64,000 bases of DNA from Yoonia sp. (GTDB lineage: Bacteria; Pseudomonadota; Alphaproteobacteria; Rhodobacterales; Rhodobacteraceae), in the NCBI RefSeq assembly GCF_030731595.1, contig NZ_JANQTS010000098.1, forward strand, positions 1 through 64,000, in the 5' to 3' direction. The notes under the pieces were generated by a model. That model searched no databases. It saw only the letters and a program-made list of their open reading frames with translations, and had not been told where the DNA came from. Shown piece after piece: positions 1 to 7,265 of the stretch (position 1 is its first letter; each line of letters opens with the position of its first letter). The position numbers and the translations under genes are program-made.

Positions 1-670
1 TTTCTTCCAGCACATAGATCCCGTCTTCAAGCGTCGCGACACCCTGATCTTCGTACTTGAATGTGATCAGCTCGTCCGGCGATACGCCCGCATCCAACAC
101 CTGACCGTATTCGTTGTAAGTCATCGTCGAGATACAGTCAGCTTCGCGGTTCAGCAGCGGATCAACGTTAAAACCTTGCTTCAGAACAGTCACACCATCC
201 TCACCACCTTCGGTCGGAATGCCGACCTGGCTCATCCAGCTGAGGAACGGATATTCGTTGCCAAAGAACCAGACACCGATCGTTTTGCCGCGGAAATCCT
301 CGACGGTTTCGATACCGGTGTCTTTCCAGCAGGTCAGCATCAGACCGGACGACTTGAACGGCTGGGCGATATTGACGACAGGCAGACCTTTTTCACGGGC
401 AGCCAGCGCCGAAGGCATCCAGTTGAGCATCGCATCAGCGCCACCACCGGCCAAAACCTGCGGCGGTGCGATATCGGGACCGCCGGGCAGGATTGTCACG
501 TTCAAACCTTCCTCTTCATAGTAGCCCTGATCAAGCGCCACATAGTAGCCCGCAAACTGGGATTGCGTGACCCACTGCAGCTGCAGCGTGACGTCATTGG
601 CGTGGGCGTCAGCATGCGCCATTCCGCCAAAACCTGCAGCAAGAGCCGCCGCCATCATTAACTTCTTCAT
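1..670 (-). CDS. ABC transporter substrate-binding protein, NMT1/THI5-like (C-terminus outside window)
   Basis: About 223 codons are visible; the gene runs off the left edge. The start ATG at 670 follows a GGAGGT ribosome site. A Sec signal peptide is clear (MKKLMMAAALAAGFGGMAHA, cleavage after AHA). The mature start contains QWVTQSQFAGYYVA and later a GGADAMLNW-like segment, typical of the NMT1/THI5-like periplasmic proteins that bind pyrimidine-type or thiamine-precursor ligands. It is the last gene of a minus-strand series: amidohydrolase, dihydropyrimidinase, ATPase, two permeases. From that context a uracil/thymine or dihydropyrimidine ligand is inferred; the ligand itself cannot be read from the sequence. 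Confidence 0.85.
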   Translation of the reverse strand, partial: MKKLMMAAALAAGFGGMAHADAHANDVTLQLQWVTQSQFAGYYVALDQGYYEEEGLNVTILPGGPDIAPPQVLAGGGADAMLNWMPSALAAREKGLPVVNIAQPFKSSGLMLTCWKDTGIETVEDFRGKTIGVWFFGNEYPFLSWMSQVGIPTEGGEDGVTVLKQGFNVDPLLNREADCISTMTYNEYGQVLDAGVSPDELITFKYEDQGVATLEDGIYVLEE

Positions 671-715
671 GTTGACCTCCAAGTCAGTTGTGATGCCCTC
701 TTTGCGGGGCTTGAT

Positions 716-1567
716 TTATTTGCGTTGCGATGGGTGCCAAAAGGTCACCCGCCCCTCAATCCATGCCATCAGCCCGTAAAACGCGCTCCCCGCGAGGGCT
801 GCGACAACAATTTCTGCCCAGACCATATCAAGTGCAAGCTGGCCCACCGATGTCGAGATACGAAAGCCCATGCCCACCGTGGGAGAGCCGAAAAATTCAG
901 CAACAATCGCCCCGATCAGCGCTAAAGTGGTCGCAATCTTAAGCCCATTAAAGATGAACGGCAGCGCAGCTGGCAAGCGCAATTTCAACAGCGTCGGCCA
1001 ATAGCCCGCGCCATAAGTCCGCATCAGATCACGCTGCATCGCGGTTGTATCACGCAGGCCCGCAACCGTGTTCACCAAAATCGGGAAAAACACCATGACA
1101 GCGACCACAGCCGCTTTGGATTCCCAATCACTTCCCAACCAGCGCACAAAGATCGGCGCGGTGCCCACGATGGGCAAGGCGGCCATGAAACCGCCCACAG
1201 GCAGGATGCCACGGGTCAGAAAATCCGACCGGTCCGCAAGGATTGCCACGCCAAAAGCGGCCAGCATGCCGATGATATAGCCGGTCATCGCGCCCTTGAT
1301 GATTGTCTGCTGAAAATCCGCCCAAAGCGTCGGTATCTCTTGGCTAAAGCGCGTTGCAATCGCCGTTGGCGGTGGCAGGATCACCGGGCTGACCTCCAGC
1401 AAGCGCACCAGCAATTCCCACATGACCAGAAGGGTCAGGCCAAAGATGGCAGGCACCAGCAATTGCACCAGTCGCGTGTTCGCCGCCCCACTCTGCGCCA
1501 GCCGCACATTGATGAACCAGCCCGTGCCCCAAACGGCCAAAGCACTGATGATCGCGGTCCCCGTCAT
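716..1567 (-). CDS. ABC transporter permease (pyrimidine-type uptake, inferred)
   Basis: A 283-residue inner-membrane permease of the BPD_transp_1 family with about six hydrophobic segments. The cytoplasmic EAA-type loop is visible as GAGYWPTLLKLRLPAALPF, the surface that contacts the ATPase. The start ATG overlaps the stop of the upstream permease by four bases (ATGA at 1564-1567), so the two are probably translationally coupled and form a heterodimer. The binding-protein gene follows after 45 bases. The transported compound is inferred from the adjacent pyrimidine catabolic genes; family members also move nitrate, sulfonates and thiamine precursors. Confidence 0.88.
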   Translation of the reverse strand: MTGTAIISALAVWGTGWFINVRLAQSGAANTRLVQLLVPAIFGLTLLVMWELLVRLLEVSPVILPPPTAIATRFSQEIPTLWADFQQTIIKGAMTGYIIGMLAAFGVAILADRSDFLTRGILPVGGFMAALPIVGTAPIFVRWLGSDWESKAAVVAVMVFFPILVNTVAGLRDTTAMQRDLMRTYGAGYWPTLLKLRLPAALPFIFNGLKIATTLALIGAIVAEFFGSPTVGMGFRISTSVGQLALDMVWAEIVVAALAGSAFYGLMAWIEGRVTFWHPSQRK

Positions 1568-2484
1568 GCCGCCTGCATTCCCATACGGCGCAGGGTCCAG
1601 CGCTCCATCAGGCTAAAGAAACCCACCAAGGCCGCAGCCGTAATCGCGGCCGCAAAAAGCGCTGCCCATGTGACCAATGGCTGCCCGTATTGATCCCCCA
1701 CCAGCATCCGCGCCCCAAACCCCGCGCGCGCACCCGTCGGCAGTTCAGCCACAATCGCCCCCACCAAGGACGCCGAAATCCCGATTTTCAGCGAGGCGAA
1801 AAGATATGGCACCGAGGCTGGCAAACGCAGCTTCCAGAACGCTTGGGCGGGGCTGGCATAATAGGTGCGTAAAAGGTCCATCTGCATGGCATCAGGACTG
1901 CGCAGCCCTTTGACCATCCCGACGACAACCGGAAAAAAGCTGAGGTAGGCACTGATCACAGCCTTCGGAAACAGCCCCTGAATACCGATTGAGCCCAGCA
2001 TCACGATAATCATTGGCGCGAGTGCCAAGATCGGGATCGTCTGGCTGGCGATGGCCCAAGGCATCACGCTCATATCCATGGCGCGGTTGTAAACGATGCC
2101 GACGGCCAGCAAAATCCCCAACCCCGTCCCGATCGCAAACCCTAGCAGCGTCGCCGAAAGCGTCACCCAGCCATGATAGACCAGCGACCGGCGCGAGGTG
2201 ACGTTCTGCAAGGCAATCGTATTCCATAGTTCACCCGCCACCTGATGCGGCGAAGGCAGACGCGGACGCTCCAGCGTATAGGTGCGGACCATCAAACCGG
2301 GGTTCTGCAAGGTCAGACCAATGCCCGAATACTCTTGCCGCACAGCGGGCGTGTCCGGCGATACCACCAGCCCCTCGCGCTGCGCCTGATCCGCGGTCAG
2401 ATGCATGTTCATCGGCACGACCGAAACGATCCAGAACAGCAGGATCGCACCAACAACCGTCAGAACAGGTAGCAAGGACTTCAA
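1564..2484 (-). CDS. ABC transporter permease, longer partner
   Basis: A 306-residue permease of the same family as its downstream neighbour. It has an N-terminal membrane anchor followed by a periplasmic stretch of about 70 residues before the transport domain, which makes it longer than the partner. The EAA-type loop reads YYASPAQAFWKLRLPASVPY. It is coupled to the next permease by an ATGA overlap and separated from the ATPase gene by about 50 bases that hold one copy of a dispersed intergenic repeat. It should form the membrane channel together with the 283-residue permease. Confidence 0.88.
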   Translation of the reverse strand: MKSLLPVLTVVGAILLFWIVSVVPMNMHLTADQAQREGLVVSPDTPAVRQEYSGIGLTLQNPGLMVRTYTLERPRLPSPHQVAGELWNTIALQNVTSRRSLVYHGWVTLSATLLGFAIGTGLGILLAVGIVYNRAMDMSVMPWAIASQTIPILALAPMIIVMLGSIGIQGLFPKAVISAYLSFFPVVVGMVKGLRSPDAMQMDLLRTYYASPAQAFWKLRLPASVPYLFASLKIGISASLVGAIVAELPTGARAGFGARMLVGDQYGQPLVTWAALFAAAITAAALVGFFSLMERWTLRRMGMQAA

Positions 2485-2498
2485 ATCAGCCCCCTCAG

Positions 2499-2532
2499 CT
2501 TCTTCCGAGCATAAATATCCCCGCCGGAGGCA
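2499..2532. repeat. Dispersed intergenic repeat, copy 1 (diverged)
   Basis: Pattern CTTCTTCCGAGCATAAATAT followed by CCCCGCCGGAGGCA. It is a diverged relative of the CTTCTTTTGTTC-AAAATACCTC-GGGG elements found at 4843, 10024, 22628 and 30228. As in three of those copies, it lies directly 3' of a minus-strand gene (the ATPase, stop at 2536). Confidence 0.5.
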
Positions 2533-2535
2533 TCC

Positions 2536-3318
2536 CTAGTCATCCACATGTCCCGCCCGCAGACCATCACGCACCCGATGCGCAATCTCGATAAATTCCT
2601 TGCTGTCGCGAATATCCAAAGGGCGTTCCTTTGGCAGTGGGCTGTCGATCACATCGGTGATCCGGCCCGGACGCGGCGACATCACAACGATCTTGGTCGA
2701 TAGATACACCGCCTCTGGGATCGAATGTGTCACAAAGCCAATCGTCTTTTCCGTCCGCGCCCAAAGCTGCAACAACTGTTCATTGAGGTGATCGCGCACA
2801 ATCTCGTCCAGCGCGCCAAAGGGTTCGTCCATCAGCAAGATATCAGCATCAAACGCCAACGCCCGTGCAATCGAGGCGCGCTGCTGCATCCCGCCTGAGA
2901 GTTGCCAGGGAAACTTCTTCTCGAACCCTGCCAGATCCACGAGGTCCAGCACCCGTGCCACACGTTCCTCCTGCTCTGCCTTGGAAAACCCCATGATCTC
3001 GAGCGGCAATTTCACGTTCCCGCCAATCGTGCGCCACGGATAAAGCCCCGCCGCCTGAAACACATAGCCATAGGCGCGGGCCATCCGCGCCTCTTCAGGC
3101 GTCATCCCGTTGACGGTGATCGTGCCACCCGTCGGCGTCTCAAGCCCTGCAATACAACGCAAGAACGTGGTCTTGCCGCAGCCCGAGGGACCGATAAAAG
3201 ACACGAAATCGCCCTTCGTAATCTCAAGGTTTACATCCTTGAGCGCATGGACCGGGCCATCACCGGTTTCGAACGTCAGGTTCAGCCCCCGCGCGCAAAT
3301 CGTCGTTTCAGCAGCCAC
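2536..3318 (-). CDS. ABC transporter ATP-binding protein
   Basis: A 260-residue ATPase of the nitrate/sulfonate/taurine/thiamine-precursor importer class. Walker A is GPSGCGKTT near residue 44, the signature is LSGGMQQRASIARAL and Walker B is ILLMDEPFGALD; the switch histidine is in the VTHS segment. It energises the two downstream permeases. It lies 33 bases after the dihydropyrimidinase gene, so it is probably co-transcribed with the catabolic genes, which ties import to breakdown of the same compounds. Confidence 0.93.
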   Translation of the reverse strand: MAAETTICARGLNLTFETGDGPVHALKDVNLEITKGDFVSFIGPSGCGKTTFLRCIAGLETPTGGTITVNGMTPEEARMARAYGYVFQAAGLYPWRTIGGNVKLPLEIMGFSKAEQEERVARVLDLVDLAGFEKKFPWQLSGGMQQRASIARALAFDADILLMDEPFGALDEIVRDHLNEQLLQLWARTEKTIGFVTHSIPEAVYLSTKIVVMSPRPGRITDVIDSPLPKERPLDIRDSKEFIEIAHRVRDGLRAGHVDD

Positions 3319-3350
3319 ACATCACCCCGCAGTCCAAAAGGACGACACCC

Positions 3351-4805
3351 TCAAACACCCGTCGCGGGAATACCCGTCCGCTCCACCGGCCGTGGCGCAG
3401 TCAGTTCTTTCCACTTGCTCAGCGCCGTATTCGTCGGGGTGTTCGCCTCTCGCTTCACGAACTTGCCATGGCCTTCCTGCGTGCGCACTTCGCCATCATA
3501 AATCGCGACCTGCCCACGGGTCAGGGTAAAGCGTGGCAGACCCTTCACCTCTTTTCCCTCGAACACGTTGTAATCAATGGCGGATTGCTGGGCCGATGCC
3601 TTGATCGTCTTGGTCTTCTGCGGGTCCCAGACGACCAGATCAGCATCGGCACCAACCAGCACGGCCCCTTTCTTGGGGTAGCAATTCAAAATCTTCGCGA
3701 TATTGGTCGAGGTCACGGCAACAAATTCGTTCATTGTCAAACGGCCGGTCGCCACACCGTGAGTCCACAGCATCGGCATCCGGTCCTCCAGCCCGCCTGT
3801 GCCATTGGGAATCTTCGTGAAATCACCTACGCCATAGCGTTTCTGTTCTGTCGTAAACGCACAGTGGTCCGTGGCGACCACGCTCAAAGACCCGGATTGC
3901 AAACCAGCCCAAAGACTATCCTGATGCTGTTTGTTGCGGAACGGCGGCGACATGACGCGGCGTGCAGCATGATCCCAATCCTGGTTGAAATACTCGCTCT
4001 CATCCAGGGTCAGATGCTGGATCAGCGGCTCGCCCCAAACGCGCTTGCCCTGCTGTTTGGCACGGCGGATCGCCTCATGCGCCTCTTCGCAGGACACATG
4101 CACGATATAAAGCGGTACCCCGGTCATATCGGCGATCATGATGGCGCGGTTGGCGGCCTCGCCTTCGACCTGCGGCGGGCGGGAATAGGCGTGCGCCTCT
4201 GGGCCGGTATTACCTTCAGCCAAAAGCTTGGCGGACAGCTCTGCCACCACATCGCCATTCTCTGCATGCACCATGGCGATGGCCCCAAGCGAGGCAAGCC
4301 GCGAGAATGACGCATACATCTCGTCATCGTTTACCATCAACGCGCCTTTGTAGGCCATGAAGTGCTTGAAGGTGTTGATCCCGCGATCCTTGACCACGCT
4401 TTCCATCTCGTTGAACACCTGCTCGCCCCACCAGGTGACAGCCATGTGGAAAGAATAATCACAAGATGCGCGACCCGATTTATTGTCCCACATCTGTAAG
4501 GCATCATGCAGGCCCTGACCGGGGGCAGGAAGGGCAAAATCGACAACCATAGTCGTGCCGCCGGAAAGGGCCGCCCGCGTACCGCTTTCAAAATCATCGG
4601 CAGAATAAGTACCCATAAAAGGCATCTCAAGGTGCGTATGCGGATCAATCCCGCCCGGCATGACATAGCAACCAGTCGCATCAAGCTGCTCGTCGCCAGA
4701 CAGGTTCGGCCCGATTTCTATAATCGTGCCATTCTCGATCAGAACGTCCGCCTTGTAAGTCAGGTCAGCCGTAACAACAGTTCCGTTTTTGATGACTGTG
4801 GTCAT
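3351..4805 (-). CDS. hydA: Dihydropyrimidinase
   Basis: A 484-residue cyclic amidohydrolase that opens 5,6-dihydrouracil or dihydrothymine to N-carbamoyl-beta-amino acids, the second step of reductive pyrimidine breakdown. The metal-binding motif is in GGIDPHTHLEMPFMGT near residue 55, and the lysine expected to be carboxylated lies in FKHFMAYKGAL near residue 150. The length is normal for the dihydropyrimidinase/hydantoinase family. It sits between the N-carbamoyl amidohydrolase gene and the transporter genes. A broader hydantoinase specificity cannot be excluded by sequence, but linkage to preTA favours dihydropyrimidines. Confidence 0.93.
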   Translation of the reverse strand: MTTVIKNGTVVTADLTYKADVLIENGTIIEIGPNLSGDEQLDATGCYVMPGGIDPHTHLEMPFMGTYSADDFESGTRAALSGGTTMVVDFALPAPGQGLHDALQMWDNKSGRASCDYSFHMAVTWWGEQVFNEMESVVKDRGINTFKHFMAYKGALMVNDDEMYASFSRLASLGAIAMVHAENGDVVAELSAKLLAEGNTGPEAHAYSRPPQVEGEAANRAIMIADMTGVPLYIVHVSCEEAHEAIRRAKQQGKRVWGEPLIQHLTLDESEYFNQDWDHAARRVMSPPFRNKQHQDSLWAGLQSGSLSVVATDHCAFTTEQKRYGVGDFTKIPNGTGGLEDRMPMLWTHGVATGRLTMNEFVAVTSTNIAKILNCYPKKGAVLVGADADLVVWDPQKTKTIKASAQQSAIDYNVFEGKEVKGLPRFTLTRGQVAIYDGEVRTQEGHGKFVKREANTPTNTALSKWKELTAPRPVERTGIPATGV

Positions 4806-4842
4806 TCGAGTGTCTCCCAGTTGCCCTCTATGCAGGGCTCAT

Positions 4843-4901
4843 CTTCTTTTGTTCAAAAATACCTCGGGGGAGGCGCGCAGCGCCGGGGGCAGAGCCCCTT
4901 T
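4843..4901. repeat. Dispersed intergenic repeat, copy 2, with terminator-like hairpin
   Basis: CTTCTTTTGTTCAAAAATAC is followed by CTCGGGGGAG, a GGCGC-GCA-GCGCC hairpin and GGGGGC-AGA-GCCCC. It starts right after the stop of the minus-strand amidohydrolase. In the minus-strand sense the G+C-rich hairpins come first and the conserved GAGGTATTTTTGAACAAAAG tail last, which could act as a weak terminator between the amidohydrolase and hydA. Confidence 0.65.
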
Positions 4902-6152
4902 TCACCCGACAATCTCCGCCGTCTCGACGACCGCGTGAAACAGGACATCCGTCCCGGCCGCCGCCCATTCCGGTGAAATCTCTTCGGCTTCGTTATGGCT
5001 CAGGCCATCCACACAAGGGCACATGATCATCGCCGTCGGATAAAGATCATTGATCCAGCAAGCATCGTGGCCGGCACCCGATACGATGTCCATATGGGAA
5101 TAGCCCAGCCGCTCTGCCGCGTCGCGGACAGCCTTCACACAGGTTTCATCAAAGGCTGGCGGGTCGAATTGTCCAACAATCTCGGCCTGGAAACCAACTC
5201 CAATCTCTTCACAAATCTGCGGCGCACGCTCCATCAGTTCTGCCACCATGCTGTTCAGCTTATCCAGCAGATGCGTGCGCATATCGACGGTAAAGACGAC
5301 TTTGCCGGGGATGATATTGCGCGAGTTTGGGTAGACGTCGATGTGCCCGATGGCACCCACCGCATTGGGCTGGTTCTTCATCGCGATTTCATGCACCAAC
5401 TCGGTGATCAGCGCCAAACCACGGCCCGCATTCTTGCGCATATGCATCGGGGTGGAGCCGGTGTGGCTTTCCTTGCCCGTGACCGTGCATTCGATCCAAC
5501 GCAAGCCTTGGCCGTGGGTGACAACCCCGATCTGCTTGCCTTCGGCCTCCAGAATCGGGCCTTGCTCGATGTGCAGTTCAAAGAAGGCATGCATCTTGCG
5601 GTCCCCGACCTTTTCGGGGCCTTTCCAGCCAATCCGCTCCAGTTCGTCCCCAAAGCGTTTGCCCTTGGCATCGAGTCGGTCCAGCGCCCAATCAAGCTTA
5701 TGTTTGCCTGCGAACACACCAGAAGCGAGCATTGCCGGGGCATAGCGGGTGCCTTCCTCGTTCGTCCAATTCGTCACAACAATCGGGTGCTTTGTCTTGA
5801 TGTCGAGGTCATTCATGGTGCGAATGACTTCCAATCCGCCCAAAACGCCCAGAACCCCATCGTATTTTCCGCCCGTAGGCTGGGTATCGAGATGCGAACC
5901 CACATAGACCGGCAGCGCATCGGGGTCAGTGCCGTCACGGCGGGCAAACATATTGCCAATCTCGTCTACGCCCATCGTGCAACCTGCGGCCTCGCACCAG
6001 CTTTGGAACAAGTGGCGCCCTTCACTGTCTTCATCGGTCAGGGTCTGGCGGTTGTTGCCACCCGCGATACCGGGGCCGATCTTGGCCATCTCCATCAGGC
6101 TGTCCCAAAGTCGCGCACCATTGATTTTAAGGTTCTCGCCGGGGGCTGCCAT
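4902..6152 (-). CDS. N-carbamoyl-beta-alanine amidohydrolase family protein (Zn-dependent, M20 type)
   Basis: A 416-residue metal-dependent amidohydrolase of the beta-ureidopropionase / N-carbamoyl-L-amino-acid hydrolase family, third step of the pathway, releasing beta-alanine or beta-aminoisobutyrate, CO2 and ammonia. Metal-site motifs are VGSHLDTQPTGGKYDGVLG and NEEGTRY. The start at 6152 (MAAPGENLKING) was chosen because AAGGAGA lies seven bases upstream; an in-frame start at 6182 would overlap the operator. A perfect RutR-type operator lies 23 bases upstream, so repression by the divergent TetR protein is likely. Confidence 0.9.
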   Translation of the reverse strand: MAAPGENLKINGARLWDSLMEMAKIGPGIAGGNNRQTLTDEDSEGRHLFQSWCEAAGCTMGVDEIGNMFARRDGTDPDALPVYVGSHLDTQPTGGKYDGVLGVLGGLEVIRTMNDLDIKTKHPIVVTNWTNEEGTRYAPAMLASGVFAGKHKLDWALDRLDAKGKRFGDELERIGWKGPEKVGDRKMHAFFELHIEQGPILEAEGKQIGVVTHGQGLRWIECTVTGKESHTGSTPMHMRKNAGRGLALITELVHEIAMKNQPNAVGAIGHIDVYPNSRNIIPGKVVFTVDMRTHLLDKLNSMVAELMERAPQICEEIGVGFQAEIVGQFDPPAFDETCVKAVRDAAERLGYSHMDIVSGAGHDACWINDLYPTAMIMCPCVDGLSHNEAEEISPEWAAAGTDVLFHAVVETAEIVG

Positions 6153-6174
6153 TGGGGGTCTCCTTCGTCTGGGT

Positions 6175-6190
6175 TTGACCAACTGGTCAA
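6175..6190. promoter_or_regulatory. RutR-type operator
   Basis: TTGACCAACTGGTCAA is a perfect palindrome with seven-base arms around AC. It equals the consensus known for the E. coli uracil/thymine-responsive repressor RutR (TTGACCA-N2-TGGTCAA). It lies between the divergent amidohydrolase gene (start 6152) and the RutR-like TetR gene (start 6317). Confidence 0.85.
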
Positions 6191-6316
6191 AACAACGCTA
6201 ACAGAGGGAAAGTATCAGTCAAGTTCTCCGCTCGGATTACAGGCAGATGCGGACAAAGCTGGCAAAAGTAGGGGGCAATGCCCGCCTTGCGCCTGAATTT
6301 TGAGCAAAGGATTGGC

Positions 6317-6919
6317 ATGACCAAAGCGCCCACCCGCATCCAGAAACGCAATCGCGCGGCGATCCTGTCAGCGGGTCTAGATGTCTTCTCGCAATTCGGG
6401 TTTCGCGGCACGACATTGGACCAGATTGCTGATGCGGCAGGGCTGTCCAAGCCGAACCTGCTTTACTATTTTCCGTCAAAGGAAGCGATCCATACAGCCT
6501 TGCTGGAACGCCTTTTGGAAACGTGGCTGGACCCACTCAAATCTCTTGATGCGGATGGTGACCCCGTCAAGGAGATCATGGCCTATGCCCAGCGCAAGCT
6601 GGCGATGAGCCGTGATTACCCGCGAGAAAGCCGGCTGTTTGCCAATGAGATCTTGCAAGGCGCGCCGCGCATCGAAGAGATATTGCGAACTGACCTCAAG
6701 ACCCTCGTGGATGAAAAGGCAGCCGTGATCAAGACCTGGGCCGAGGCAGGCAAGATTGCCGATATCGATCCGCATCATCTGATTTTCTCAATCTGGGCCT
6801 TTACCCAGCACTACGCGGATTTCGATGTGCAGGTGCGGGCGGTGCTGGGTGACAAGGCTCCATACGACGGGGCTTCTGTCTTTCTTGATATGCTCTATGC
6901 AAAGCTTTTGCGGCCTTAA
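6317..6919 (+). CDS. rutR: TetR-family regulator of pyrimidine catabolism, RutR type
   Basis: A 200-residue TetR protein. The N-terminal helix-turn-helix is clear (GTTLDQIADAAGLSKPNLLYYF, about residues 35-56) and the C-terminal ligand domain is of the YcdC/RutR type. E. coli RutR, 212 residues, binds uracil or thymine and leaves DNA when liganded. The start at 6317 (MTKAPTRIQKRN) has AAAGGA upstream; a start at 6278 would add an unconserved leader. Its position within pyrimidine genes and the perfect RutR-type operator in its own upstream region support the assignment and suggest autoregulation. Confidence 0.85.
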   Translation: MTKAPTRIQKRNRAAILSAGLDVFSQFGFRGTTLDQIADAAGLSKPNLLYYFPSKEAIHTALLERLLETWLDPLKSLDADGDPVKEIMAYAQRKLAMSRDYPRESRLFANEILQGAPRIEEILRTDLKTLVDEKAAVIKTWAEAGKIADIDPHHLIFSIWAFTQHYADFDVQVRAVLGDKAPYDGASVFLDMLYAKLLRP

Positions 6920-6953
6920 TCCATTCTTCACCTTGAATTGACACCTTGCAGGA

Positions 6954-7199
6954 ATGCAAATTGTACATGCCTCCACCGTGCGCCATCCGCTTGCCAACCC
7001 AAGTTGGTGCGCAAGAATATTCGACGCCAAAGCGGCGCGGTCCGGCGGGATCGTCCGGCGGGCGGTACGCGATGTCGAGCGTGAAATCGGGCGTGCCGCC
7101 TTTGTGACAGAGGTGAGTCGACGCGGCTTTCACCTTGTCGAATGCGGCGGGCAATTCATCGTCATCTGCAATCCCGGCCAGTTGATCGTGCATACCTGA
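6954..7199 (+). CDS. Small conserved-looking hypothetical protein (81 aa)
   Basis: An 81-residue reading frame 34 bases after rutR. Its third codon positions are strongly G/C-biased from about residue 20, and the C-terminal half is well formed (GGIVRRAVRDVEREIGRAAF, then a cysteine-bearing beta-rich tail with VECGGQFIVICNPG). Small proteins of this look occur in Rhodobacterales and some are labelled phosphoribosylanthranilate isomerase, a label the length does not support. An opposite-strand frame (6801-7193) overlaps it but runs into rutR and is less likely. No function is assigned. It may be co-transcribed with rutR. Confidence 0.55.
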   Translation: MQIVHASTVRHPLANPSWCARIFDAKAARSGGIVRRAVRDVEREIGRAAFVTEVSRRGFHLVECGGQFIVICNPGQLIVHT

Positions 7200-7201
7200 C
7201 C

Positions 7202-7229
7202 CTGAAAATCTTCGTACGAAGATTTTCAG
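7202..7229. terminator. Perfect 28-base palindrome (bidirectional terminator candidate)
   Basis: The arms begin CTGAAAATCTTCG and close on a central TA, giving a fully self-complementary element. It lies between the convergent ends of the small plus-strand gene (7199) and preA (7266), so it could stop transcription from both sides. Confidence 0.7.
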
Positions 7230-7237
7230 ACTGTCCC

Positions 7238-7260
7238 AAGAATTTTTGGCAAAAATTCTT
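7238..7260. terminator. Second inverted repeat, AAGAATTTTT-GGC-AAAAATTCTT
   Basis: Perfect ten-base arms around a three-base loop, eight bases after the 28-base palindrome. On the minus strand it follows preA immediately. The A/T-rich arms provide a U-run in either direction, as expected for a two-way terminator. Confidence 0.7.
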
Positions 7261-7265
7261 GCTCC

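Noticed and set aside
4995-6296. A 433-residue open frame on the plus strand opposite the amidohydrolase
   Set aside because: It mirrors a gene with clear metal-site motifs, shows no recognisable domain and has no ribosome site. High G+C codon bias often opens such antisense frames.
6801-7193. A 130-residue minus-strand frame over the small gene after rutR
   Set aside because: It extends far into rutR and its C-terminal part is low-complexity; the plus-strand frame has better codon pattern.
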